Numbered from the stretch's first letter, positions 1 to 6,276 are shown. The stretch: DNA of 12,075 nucleotides from CAYWGR01 sp964458015 (GCA_964458015.1 CAYWGR010000175.1:1-12075); one strand, 5' to 3'. Translations and numbers: made by a program. The notes: generated by a model not told the origin, from the sequence alone.

Positions 1-1578
1 CGTTGCATCGCCGGTGCGTGGATTCATTCCGCCCAACGCACCGCCGGGCAACCCCAGCCAAGTCAACCATGCCCTGGCTTCGCTTGCTGCCTCGCTGCCC
101 GCCTGCTGCGGTTGAATCGAGAGATTGAACGTCTCCATCCGAGGGCTGAAAATATCGAGCCACGCCGTACCCCGCACAAGGCCCGAAACGGCATCGACAT
201 CGACCAAATCCACTTGATTCACCCGCAACCGATCGCCTTTCAGCCGATAGGCCAACAGATAGGCCCCCGTGCATACGAGCAAAACGATTAGCGGAAAAGT
301 GAACCACGTCCACCCCATGCGGCCGACCAATTTGCGGAGGAAAAAGTAGTCGCCCGGCCCAATCAGCAGAAGATAAACCACGATCAGCCCGGCCACCAAC
401 CAAAACGGAGCAATCCGCACCTCGGAAAAACTATCGAGCGCACTCCGCAACTGCCCCGAAATATCGCCAAAGCCGAAATGCATCATGGCCTTGCTCTCGT
501 CCGATTCGTCCGCGCTGCTTGTGGGCATATCAAGCAGCTTGGCCATCAACATCGGCCGATCGTGCCACGCTTTCAGCGGCGGCTCATCAAGATCGGCCGC
601 TAGAAAAATGATCTGTCCAAAACCACGCACCGTCCGCACAACTAATGGCAAATCCGCTTCCCGAGCTTCAACCGTGCCTTGCACATCGACCAAACGAGGA
701 ACACGCATGGCTCCCATACTATTCTGCATCACCCCCGATCGGCTGCCGCAATAATTTTCCAACGCCCCCGTCTGACGCAGGCCGACCATTTTTTCCAATC
801 GCCCCGGCGCAAACTTCCTCGCCAAAGAATCCTTGGCCAAAATCTTTTCCGCCTGCGCTCCCGCACATAGCACCAACCGGCCGCCCATCCGAATCCACTC
901 TTCCAACGCACGCATCTGAGCACAATCGGCCGACATTTTTTGATAGACTTCCGAGCGGCCCGCAAAAATCACGGCATCAATGCCCTCATAGCCTCGCCAA
1001 TCCGTCGGCAATTGCTCGATGCTCGTAACTTTGGCCGTCATGGGCCGATGCTGCGGATCAAGTCCCCGCAACTTTCCCAGTTCTTCCGTGCCCAACGATA
1101 CCGCCCCCACGGTGACGATCAATTCGCGAAACTCAAGGCCCGGCAAAAAATGCTCGCCATCTGCCTGCGCCGCCGTCGAAAACGTGCGTTGAGCCACAAC
1201 TGTGTCTGCAACACGCAGTTGGGCGATCATATCGCAACTAACTCGCCCAAGCCGGCAAATCAACCGCACTACCGTCTCTTGATGGGGCGTCACAACGCAC
1301 GGATGCTCCGACGACGTAGACACCCGGCTAGGAATTCCATCTCCATCAGGCACCACCACCGACAACTCGCCCGACAGCGATTCACTGCCGCCTTGCACAA
1401 CGATCTCTACCTGGGTCCATAAGCCGACCTTGTAACAGTCGGCCACTCCCACGCGAACCCCCGTAATCATCGGTGGCTCGATCTCCTCGGCGGCAATAAC
1501 CCGAGGCATCCCCAGCCCCAGCAAAAGCAGCATCGGAAGGAATAGAAATCGCAGCGATTTGCAATTAGCAATCATCAT
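1..1578 (-). CDS. Secreted/membrane-anchored protein with GATase-like alpha/beta domain (3' part outside window)
   Basis: This frame is open without a stop for 526 codons and leaves the window at base 1, so the C-terminus is missing. The start is the first of two adjacent ATGs (1578). Residues 1-30 form a signal peptide or anchor (Leu-rich core, then VIAA before EE). A beta-rich domain follows (about 31-190). About 195-340 resembles the flavodoxin/class I amidotransferase-like fold found in planctomycete membrane proteins: it contains GIDAVIFAGRSEVY and EEWIRMGGRLVLCAGA, and no catalytic Cys-His-Glu triad was identified. Two transmembrane helices lie near 392-412 (FWLVAGLIVVYLLLIGPGDY) and 425-446, followed by a further soluble region. 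Most of the protein should lie outside the cytoplasmic membrane. Its start overlaps the stop of the MazG-like gene by one base (TAATG), so the two are probably coupled. Similar proteins often sit near MoxR/DUF58 clusters, but none is visible here. The function is unknown; that it is a real gene is nearly certain from the open frame and the clean signal and membrane segments. Confidence 0.85.
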   Translation of the reverse strand, partial: MMIANCKSLRFLFLPMLLLLGLGMPRVIAAEEIEPPMITGVRVGVADCYKVGLWTQVEIVVQGGSESLSGELSVVVPDGDGIPSRVSTSSEHPCVVTPHQETVVRLICRLGRVSCDMIAQLRVADTVVAQRTFSTAAQADGEHFLPGLEFRELIVTVGAVSLGTEELGKLRGLDPQHRPMTAKVTSIEQLPTDWRGYEGIDAVIFAGRSEVYQKMSADCAQMRALEEWIRMGGRLVLCAGAQAEKILAKDSLARKFAPGRLEKMVGLRQTGALENYCGSRSGVMQNSMGAMRVPRLVDVQGTVEAREADLPLVVRTVRGFGQIIFLAADLDEPPLKAWHDRPMLMAKLLDMPTSSADESDESKAMMHFGFGDISGQLRSALDSFSEVRIAPFWLVAGLIVVYLLLIGPGDYFFLRKLVGRMGWTWFTFPLIVLLVCTGAYLLAYRLKGDRLRVNQVDLVDVDAVSGLVRGTAWLDIFSPRMETFNLSIQPQQAGSEAASEARAWLTWLGLPGGALGGMNPRTGDAT

Positions 1579-1937
1579 TACGGTTTTTCCGCGTCGGGAC
1601 ATGTACAAACGAAACGGCTGCAGCCGGGACACCCCGCCCCGTACTTCCGCGCCACGGCTTCGTTCAAATCCACGCCCGCCACATTCGCAATCGTCGCCAG
1701 CCACGCCAAAACATCCGCAAACTCCAACGTCCGCTCTTCGTGAGTGCCGCTGCGCAATGCACTGGCCAACTCGCCAATCTCCTCCATCAGCCACATGAAT
1801 GTGCCGTCGATACCCCGGGCAACATCCTTCTCGATATACATCCGGCGAATCAACTGTTGGAATTCCGTCAGCGTAATCTCCGGCAATCCGGCGGAAGAGG
1901 AGGGCAGGGCAGGGCAGGGGTTGTCAGAATTGCTCAC
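1578..1937 (-). CDS. MazG-like nucleotide pyrophosphohydrolase
   Basis: The 119-residue protein is a small all-alpha NTP pyrophosphohydrolase of the MazG/dUTPase type, a family that hydrolyses nucleoside triphosphates to monophosphate and pyrophosphate with Mg2+. The metal-binding pattern is clear: EExxE at residues 52-56 (LMEEIGELASAL) and ExxD at 72-75 (EFADVLAWL). The C-terminus has four cysteines (C103, C106, C111, C113; CPGC and CTC), a likely zinc-binding knuckle. The start is GTG at 1937, with AGGAG about 11 nt upstream. Family similarity begins only near residue 20, so the first 19 residues are an extension, and part of it is encoded by a pentamer repeat (see 1901-1920). The downstream membrane-protein gene begins on the last base of the stop codon. 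The substrate is unknown; house-cleaning of aberrant nucleotides is the usual inference. Confidence 0.9.
   Translation of the reverse strand: MSNSDNPCPALPSSSAGLPEITLTEFQQLIRRMYIEKDVARGIDGTFMWLMEEIGELASALRSGTHEERTLEFADVLAWLATIANVAGVDLNEAVARKYGAGCPGCSRFVCTCPDAEKP
1901..1920 (+). repeat. AGGGC pentamer repeat, G-quadruplex-capable
   Basis: Three copies of AGGGC and one AGGGG give four G-tracts of at least three, separated by two-base loops, which is a standard quadruplex pattern on the plus strand. It lies within codons 6-12 of the minus-strand MazG-like gene and encodes a Pro/Ala/Leu-rich stretch. The plus strand is the template strand for that gene. The motif is seen directly; folding is an inference. 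Confidence 0.75.
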
Positions 1938-2372
1938 GGCTCGATAGGCTCCTGGATTATTCTCAAAGTACTCAAGCTTTTTTCACAAGTACCCAATTGC
2001 AGTCAAATTTATCAGTTTAGCGGCCGACGGCACGTCGGCCTGAATGGCTATACGAGGCCAACATACCGTCCGGTCGCCAAACGAATCACTGCCAAAATCC
2101 ACTACAACGATGTACTAGGCTATTTCTCAATCTACTTACCTTACCCCAATAGGCAGAATCCATCAACAGGGCAGCCCCCCTTTGACAAGGGTTCTCCGCA
2201 GGCGTACCATGCCGGAAATCAAACTTTCACCAACCCCTTACCGTTTCCTAACGCATCCTACCTTGCCAATAAACTGAAGCCCGGGCACCGACCTGAAAGG
2301 TTGGTCGTCTGGAGGCTGGAAAATTGGCATAAACGTTGAATAACAAATCATTATCCATCGAGACACAAAAAC
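1938..2372. other. Intergenic region, no gene recognised
   Basis: This is the gap between the divergently transcribed MazG-like and tRNA-binding protein genes. Reading frames here are short and show no recognisable protein. It holds three small inverted repeats: the strong GGCCGACG/CGTCGGCC hairpin (2022-2040), a weak CCCTT/AAGGG hairpin (2178-2191) and CCGACCT/AGGTTGG (2288-2304). It must contain promoters for both genes, but no convincing -35/-10 pair was found for either. The mixture of short hairpins could be decayed repeat elements, which a genome-wide copy search would test. Confidence 0.7.
2022..2040. repeat. Perfect 8-bp inverted repeat (hairpin)
   Basis: GGCCGACG (2022-2029) and CGTCGGCC (2033-2040) are perfectly complementary around a three-base loop. 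No T-tract follows on either strand, so an intrinsic terminator is unlikely. It may be a dispersed REP-like element or an operator. Confidence 0.6.
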
Positions 2373-2702
2373 ATGAAACCAGAAATTACTTACGACGATT
2401 TCGCAAAAATCGACCTCCGAATCGCCACCGTCTTGGCGGCCCGGGAACACCCCAACGCCAACAAACTGATGCTGCTGCAAATCAAGGTCGGCGAAGAAGA
2501 AAAACAGATCGTGGCCGGCATCCGCGGCCACTACGCGCCCGAACAACTCGTCGGCCGCCAAATCGTGGTGGTCAACAATCTCCAGGAAGCCGTGCTCCGC
2601 GGCGAAGAGTCGCACGGCATGTTGTTGGCCGCCAGTGACGCCAACGGCGTCGTCCTCCTCCGCCCCGACCGCGAGTGCGAAGTCGGCTCCACCGTGAAAT
2701 AG
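2373..2702 (+). CDS. Stand-alone tRNA-binding OB-fold protein (MetRS C-terminal/beta-subunit type)
   Basis: This 109-residue protein consists entirely of the tRNA-binding domain found at the C-terminus of many methionyl-tRNA synthetases and as separate Trbp111-like or beta-subunit proteins. Family signatures run in order: the FAKIDLRIATVL opening strand (residues 10-21), EHPNANKL, QIVAGI, LVGRQIVVVNNL, and the ESHGMLLAA loop near residues 79-87. The family is an OB fold, usually dimeric, that binds tRNA elbows non-specifically and can raise MetRS affinity in trans. No MetRS catalytic domain is present in the window, so its partner, if any, is elsewhere. The ATG at 2373 has no good Shine-Dalgarno sequence upstream, but family similarity begins at residue 6 and no better start exists. 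It is probably monocistronic, since a strong terminator follows 43 nt after the stop. CsaA-type chaperone activity is an alternative role that sequence alone cannot exclude. Confidence 0.92.
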   Translation: MKPEITYDDFAKIDLRIATVLAAREHPNANKLMLLQIKVGEEEKQIVAGIRGHYAPEQLVGRQIVVVNNLQEAVLRGEESHGMLLAASDANGVVLLRPDRECEVGSTVK

Positions 2703-2744
2703 CCGCGACCGCCTACAAAAAAGTTATCCGATACGTCTTCATCG

Positions 2745-2774
2745 CCGGGAGCGAACCGCTCCCGGTCTTTTTTT
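2745..2774 (+). terminator. Rho-independent terminator of the tRNA-binding protein gene
   Basis: CCGGGAGCG (2745-2753) and CGCTCCCGG (2757-2765) form a perfect 9-bp GC-rich stem with an AAC loop. TC and seven Ts follow, up to 2774. The strong stem and T-tract fit an intrinsic terminator on the plus strand, separating this gene from the convergent HAD gene. The heptad array starts at the next base. Confidence 0.92.
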
Positions 2775-2816
2775 CTAATCCCTAATCCCTACCCTCTAAT
2801 CCCTAATCTCTAATCC
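2775..2816. repeat. Heptanucleotide tandem repeat, unit CTAATCC (6 units)
   Basis: Six consecutive 7-bp units occupy 2775-2816: CTAATCC at 2775, 2782, 2796 and 2810, with variants CTACCCT at 2789 and CTAATCT at 2803. The last unit overlaps the 3' end of the minus-strand HAD gene: its CTA (2810-2812) is that gene's TAG stop and the next triplet encodes its last residue, Asp. On the plus strand the array abuts the terminator T-tract. The same unit reappears at 7735-7822. Confidence 0.92.
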
Positions 2817-3649
2817 CTTTCTTCCAACAACCACCCAACGATCTCGGCAACCCCGTCCTCGTCGTGCGTCGGAGCGATCCGATCGGCCGCCTCCTTAACG
2901 GCTGGCAATGCATTGCCCATCGCAATGCCCAGCCCCGCCGCTCGGATCATGGGGATATCATTCACATCATCCCCCACGGCACAAATCTCGGCATCCGCAA
3001 TCCCCCAATCCTTCGCCAACTGCTGGATCGCCGACCATTTCGTCACGCCCGCCGGCGCAACCTCCGCAAAAAAACCAAAATACTTCGGCGGATGAAGCAC
3101 ATGGGTATGTAACCGGCCAGCCAACGCTTGATGCAAAAGCGTTTCCAACTGCGTCATCTGCTCTAAATTGCCCACAACGAACCCCGCGAAAATATCCGGC
3201 GGCAAACTTTCGGTCATCTTCGGCCAAAAACGCCCTCGCTCGGCATTCCTCGCCATATAATAAGCCAATTCCGGCGTTCGCGGCGCATCCGAGGGAAAGT
3301 AGTAATCAAACCCTTCTTCATACGTGTCGGCACAAAGCACCGGGTCATATCCCGCCCGATCGATCAACACGACCGCCTCGTGCAACAACTGGGGATCGAA
3401 CTTCGCCTGATACAACGTCCGATGCGTGATCGGATCCTTGACCAGCGCCCCGCTGGCCGTCACCAAAGGCACGTCGATCCCCAACGGCTCGACCAACGGC
3501 AATGCATGACTAAAACGCCGCCCCGTGGCCAATACGACCTGAATGCCCGCCTCCGCCGCCCGCATCAGCGCAGCCTTCGTAGCTTCCGTCAATTCATCAC
3601 GGCTGTTTACCAGCGTTCCGTCAATATCAATAGCAAGAAGACGATACAT
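2810..3649 (-). CDS. Cof-type HAD-IIB family hydrolase (sugar-phosphate/FMN-type phosphatase)
   Basis: The 279-residue length matches Cof/YidA-type phosphatases. All four HAD motifs are visible: DIDGTL (nucleophile D8, acid D10), ATGR at residues 41-44, K204 (GVTKWSAI), and GDDVNDIPM at 226-234 supplying the Mg2+-binding acidic residues. Residues about 85-200 form the type IIB cap that determines substrate. The family dephosphorylates sugar phosphates, FMN or pyridoxal phosphate; the substrate here cannot be assigned. It is cytoplasmic, with no signal peptide. The ATG at 3649 lacks a clear Shine-Dalgarno sequence, but the family starts right at the DxD motif, so it is well placed. It lies 59 nt downstream of the DUF4160 gene and may share its transcript. 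Its stop codon and last codon are part of the CTAATCC heptad array. Confidence 0.93.
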   Translation of the reverse strand: MYRLLAIDIDGTLVNSRDELTEATKAALMRAAEAGIQVVLATGRRFSHALPLVEPLGIDVPLVTASGALVKDPITHRTLYQAKFDPQLLHEAVVLIDRAGYDPVLCADTYEEGFDYYFPSDAPRTPELAYYMARNAERGRFWPKMTESLPPDIFAGFVVGNLEQMTQLETLLHQALAGRLHTHVLHPPKYFGFFAEVAPAGVTKWSAIQQLAKDWGIADAEICAVGDDVNDIPMIRAAGLGIAMGNALPAVKEAADRIAPTHDEDGVAEIVGWLLEERD

Positions 3650-3708
3650 GAAACCACGAAAGTAAGGTTATTGATTTTTGGATTTGTATTTAGAACGCTT
3701 CCAATCGA

Positions 3709-3969
3709 CTAAGGAAGCGGATCGATCTTATCGAGCGTTTCTTGATTACGAGCTTGGTCCCAGATGTGGCGCAACTCAGCTTGATGCTCCAAAGCCCATT
3801 CCATGACCATACCCGTGGCGCGAGGTGGAATTTTTCCGCCGATTATCGCTAACGTGTCGATTGCGATAAGCATCTGCCCGCCGCCGTATTCCACGTGGAA
3901 ATGGGGTGGTTGATGGTCATTTTGGAACATCTTCACAACAATGCCATAAAAGCGGCTGATTTCAGGCAT
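3709..3969 (-). CDS. DUF4160 domain protein
   Basis: The 86-residue product has the DUF4160 pattern: MPEISRFYGIVVKMF at the start, then HQPPHFHVEYGG with H19, H23 and H25, and ending in LDKIDPLP. The open frame extends upstream to 4236, but that extension is an antisense-like shadow of the DUF2442 gene. Family similarity begins exactly at the ATG at 3969, with a GGAAGG-like sequence about 10 nt upstream. Its ATG overlaps the DUF2442 stop by 8 nt (ATGCCTGA), implying translational coupling. DUF4160 and DUF2442 genes are frequently adjacent in bacterial genomes, and a toxin-antitoxin-like role has been guessed, but I know of no settled function. The conserved His cluster could bind metal (inference). 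Confidence 0.88.
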   Translation of the reverse strand: MPEISRFYGIVVKMFQNDHQPPHFHVEYGGGQMLIAIDTLAIIGGKIPPRATGMVMEWALEHQAELRHIWDQARNQETLDKIDPLP

Positions 3970-4246
3970 GGACAGACGCCTTCCCAATGCCGGGAAACAC
4001 CTCTTCAGGAGTCTTGCCGGTGATTTCCATATAGAGAGCATCGGCGCAAAGATCGACCTCGTCGTTCCAACGGACTTCTCCCCCGCTTCCGATCGACACG
4101 CGACCAAATGCTTCGGGGTCGCTCCATAACCGGAAAACCCCCTTGCCGACAAGCGACGAAAGGTCTGCGTTTCCCTCCACACCATCCATGTATCGAAGAT
4201 GGAGTTGATAACCGGGGAGAGGCTGAACCTCAACAAGTCTGATCAT
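3962..4246 (-). CDS. DUF2442 domain protein
   Basis: The 94-residue product matches DUF2442: a VEVQPLPGYQLHLRYMDG opening, DLSSLVGKGVFRLW in the middle and the closing WNDEVDLCADALYMEIT block around residues 60-76. The start is ATG at 4246 with AAGGAG 9 nt upstream, a strong ribosome binding site. It begins 46 nt after the radical SAM stop on the same strand and overlaps the following DUF4160 start by 8 nt. The family is small, soluble and of unknown function; structural-genomics members show a small alpha/beta domain. It has no C-terminal helix-turn-helix extension, which some relatives carry. Identification as DUF2442 is confident; function is not. Confidence 0.88.
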   Translation of the reverse strand: MIRLVEVQPLPGYQLHLRYMDGVEGNADLSSLVGKGVFRLWSDPEAFGRVSIGSGGEVRWNDEVDLCADALYMEITGKTPEEVFPGIGKASVHA

Positions 4247-4285
4247 CAGCTTTTTCTCCTTGGATACCCCATTTTGTTCCCTCTA

Positions 4286-4320
4286 CTATACACTATACAC
4301 CATCTCCTAACCACTCTCCC
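4286..4320. repeat. Short heptad-phased repeat (CTATACA x2 plus degenerate units)
   Basis: CTATACA occurs twice in tandem (4286-4292 and 4293-4299). Continuing in the same 7-base phase gives CCATCTC, CTAACCA and CTCTCCC (4300-4320), with CTA again at a unit start at 4307. The CTA at 4293-4295 is the TAG stop of the radical SAM gene. Only two units are identical, so it is weaker than the arrays at 2775 and 7735. Confidence 0.55.
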
Positions 4321-6107
4321 GCTGCACAGCATTGCTCCCGCTCCAAATACGCCCGGCCTTGGCGGATGCCGATATGGTCCCACGGTAACGCCGATGGGGC
4401 AGGGCAGGGGAGGTGCAACAGTTTTTCAACATCCACGCCCGCATCCGTGATCGCTTGCTGCCAAAGCTGCGGCTGGAATTTCTCGGCCCAGCCGTCGAAC
4501 CGCGCGCCGCGCCGCCACGCCAGTTCAATCGCTTGCCCCAAACGGCGGTCGCCGCGACACATCACGCCTTCCAACAAACTGGCGTCGATATCATGGCATT
4601 TCACCTGCACGCTTCGCAACTGTTTATGACGATGCAAAAATTCGTGAGCGTTTCTGAAATATTCTCGCCGCTGCATCGCTTCCCATTGAAACGGTGTCTG
4701 CGGCTTCGGCACGAAATTCGACACATTGGCCACCACGTCGGCCAGCCGGCCCCGCACTTCCCGACCGAGCCGCGAGATCGCTTCCGATAGTTCGATAATC
4801 CCTTCCAAGTCGCTCTCTCTTTCGCCGGGCAATCCGCACATGAAATACAATTTCACCCGCGAAAAACCGTTCTCAAACGCACGCTGGCAGCCGGCCAGCA
4901 AGTCTTCGTTCGTGATCGGCTTGCCGATCCGCCGACGCATGTCATCCCGCGCAACCTCGGGCGCCAACGTCAATCCGGAATGCCGGTCGGTATTCATCAA
5001 ATCACCGACCAACAACAACTGCTCGTTGATCCGCAAACTCGGCAGCGATACACTCACGCCCAACGGCCGGAACGTCTCCTGCATCCGCCGCATCAACTGG
5101 TCAAACTCCGGATAATCGCTCGTCGAAAGCGACATCAGCGATATTTCGTTGTAGCCGGTCGCGCGATACTGTTGCAAAGCCGCTTCGACTATCGAATCAA
5201 TCGAACGAAAACGCAACGGCCGCTTGAGCGTCGTGCTTTGGCAGAACCGGCACTTCCCAGGGCACCCGCGCATGATCTCGATCGTGATCCGATCATGCAC
5301 GCATTCCACAAAAGGCACCACCGGCTTCGCAGGCGGCGAAAAGGAATTCAGGTCCATTATCACAGCCGGCTCAACCTGCCGTGGCACATCCTCGCGAGTC
5401 GGCCGCACAGCCGTCGGTCGCCCCTGTGCATCCGATTGTGGTTCGTAGAATCGCGGCACATAAACATAAGGCAATCGTGCCGCCATCCCGGCAAGTGCCG
5501 TCTCACGATCACAGCCCGCTTGCTTCAACTCCATCCACAAATCGCAAACCGTCGGCAGCGATTCTTCGCCGTCGCCGATAACAAACAAATCGATAAATCG
5601 GGCCATCGGCTCCGGATTCACCACGCAAGGGCCGCCCGCAATCACCAGCGGATGCTCCAGCGTTCGACGTTCCGCCTCCAACGGAATGCCGCCCAGATCC
5701 AACATCGTCAGCACGTTGCTGTAGCAAAGGTCGTACTGCAATGTAAAACCGAGCACATCAAACCCGGCAAGCGGTGTAAACGATTCCAGCCCATAGAGCG
5801 GCAATTGATTCTCACGCAACAGTTGCTCCATGTCGGCCAACGGCGCAAACGCCCGCTCGCAGGCCCAATCCTCCCGGCGGTTCATCAAATCGTAAAGCAC
5901 CTGCAAGCCATGATGGCTCATGCCGATCGAGTAGGTGTCCGGAAAAGCCAAACACAGCCTGCCGCGAACTTTTGGGTCGTGCTCTTGAAATTCCTTGACC
6001 GTGGCGTTCCATTCGCCGCCCGTATATTGAGCCGGCGTCAAAACCCGAGGAAGCACATAATCAACGATGCGTGTTTTCAGGGCTTGATTCAATGTTATTC
6101 TTCTCAA
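4293..6107 (-). CDS. B12-binding-type radical SAM protein (TIGR03960-like, uncharacterised)
   Basis: The 604-residue protein has an N-terminal cobalamin-binding-like domain (about 50-190, including GGP at 158-160 and GDGEE at 178-182). A radical SAM core follows with the cluster motif CPGKCRFC (C282, C286, C289), preceded by RITIEIMRG. Overall it matches the TIGR03960 fused radical SAM family, whose substrate is unknown; partner TIGR03936 proteins often occur in other genomes but none is visible here. The family uses a [4Fe-4S] cluster and S-adenosylmethionine to generate a 5'-deoxyadenosyl radical. The outermost start is TTG at 6107. Another TTG at 6092 has GAGAAG 7 nt upstream and gives an N-terminus closer to the family pattern, so it may be the real one. 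The C-terminal residues (LPCPAPSALP) come partly from a second GGGCA-type repeat. The stop lies in a heptad repeat. It probably heads the DUF2442-DUF4160-HAD transcript. Confidence 0.92.
   Translation of the reverse strand: MRRITLNQALKTRIVDYVLPRVLTPAQYTGGEWNATVKEFQEHDPKVRGRLCLAFPDTYSIGMSHHGLQVLYDLMNRREDWACERAFAPLADMEQLLRENQLPLYGLESFTPLAGFDVLGFTLQYDLCYSNVLTMLDLGGIPLEAERRTLEHPLVIAGGPCVVNPEPMARFIDLFVIGDGEESLPTVCDLWMELKQAGCDRETALAGMAARLPYVYVPRFYEPQSDAQGRPTAVRPTREDVPRQVEPAVIMDLNSFSPPAKPVVPFVECVHDRITIEIMRGCPGKCRFCQSTTLKRPLRFRSIDSIVEAALQQYRATGYNEISLMSLSTSDYPEFDQLMRRMQETFRPLGVSVSLPSLRINEQLLLVGDLMNTDRHSGLTLAPEVARDDMRRRIGKPITNEDLLAGCQRAFENGFSRVKLYFMCGLPGERESDLEGIIELSEAISRLGREVRGRLADVVANVSNFVPKPQTPFQWEAMQRREYFRNAHEFLHRHKQLRSVQVKCHDIDASLLEGVMCRGDRRLGQAIELAWRRGARFDGWAEKFQPQLWQQAITDAGVDVEKLLHLPCPAPSALPWDHIGIRQGRAYLEREQCCAAGEWLGDGV
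4396..4413 (+). repeat. Second GGGCA-type G-rich repeat
   Basis: The pattern G4-CA-G3-CA-G4-A-GG repeats the GGGCA pentamer found at 1901-1920. It lies inside the C-terminal coding part of the minus-strand radical SAM gene, again on the template strand and again encoding a Pro-Ala-rich stretch. It has three G-tracts of three or more plus a GG, so quadruplex potential is weaker. Confidence 0.55.
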
Positions 6108-6124
6108 CAGCGTTCTACAAAAAA

Positions 6125-6180
6125 TGCGGAATGCAGAGCCATTCGGCCCTGCAAAATTCCTACAACCGTGATTTTCCGCA
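6125..6180. other. Nested inverted repeats between divergent genes
   Basis: An inner hairpin pairs GCAGAGCC (6133-6140) with GGCCCTGC (6145-6152) around an ATTC loop, with one A-C mismatch, and is extended by GGAAT (6128-6132) with ATTCC (6156-6160) beyond an AAA bulge. An outer pair, TGCGGAA (6125-6131) with TTCCGCA (6174-6180), shares bases with the GGAAT arm, so the two outer pairings exclude each other. On the minus strand this would lie in the leader of the radical SAM gene. Whether it works as RNA or DNA is unknown. Confidence 0.5.
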
Positions 6181-6239
6181 AAGATAATCCCTAAAATGAA
6201 TTATTGCAGATCCACTTGCCGGAAAACAGGGCCACCGAG

Positions 6240-6276
6240 TTGGGGGTCGGCAGGCTTTGCATCTATAATATCTCTA
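6240..6276 (+). promoter_or_regulatory. Probable promoter giving a leaderless methyltransferase mRNA
   Basis: A perfect -10 box TATAAT lies at 6264-6269, with a weak -35 (TTGGGG, 6240-6245) 18 nt upstream. The ATG of the methyltransferase starts 7 nt after the -10 box, where transcription would be expected to begin. No Shine-Dalgarno sequence precedes the ATG. Together these point to a leaderless transcript. Confidence 0.5.

Noticed and set aside
940..1422. Plus-strand open frame of 160 codons
   Set aside because: It is antisense to the large open minus-strand gene, which has signal and membrane segments; the plus-strand product is Arg/His-rich without motifs.
1740..2339. Plus-strand open frame of 199 codons over the gap
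   Set aside because: It overlaps the MazG-like gene antisense, and the remainder shows no domain and reads through hairpins; no ribosome binding site was seen.
2324..2354. TTGGCA with CATTAT as promoter of the tRNA-binding protein gene
   Set aside because: The 19-nt spacing and weak matches make it no better than expected by chance.
2775..2816. CRISPR array or telomere-like end
   Set aside because: The units are only 7 bp with no spacers, and the array sits between ordinary chromosomal genes.
3970..4236. N-terminal extension of the DUF4160 frame
   Set aside because: This part overlaps the DUF2442 gene in another frame; DUF4160 similarity begins at ATG 3969.
4980..6194. Long plus-strand open frame (404 codons)
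   Set aside because: It is antisense to the radical SAM gene; the translation is Arg/His/Gln-rich with no recognisable motif, typical of a shadow of a codon-biased gene.
6120..6200. Cobalamin riboswitch upstream of the B12-type radical SAM gene
   Set aside because: The leader is too short and no B12-box-like sequence was seen.
6204..6275. Upstream TTG start for the methyltransferase
   Set aside because: It would bury the signal peptide 24 residues inside and lies upstream of the TATAAT box.
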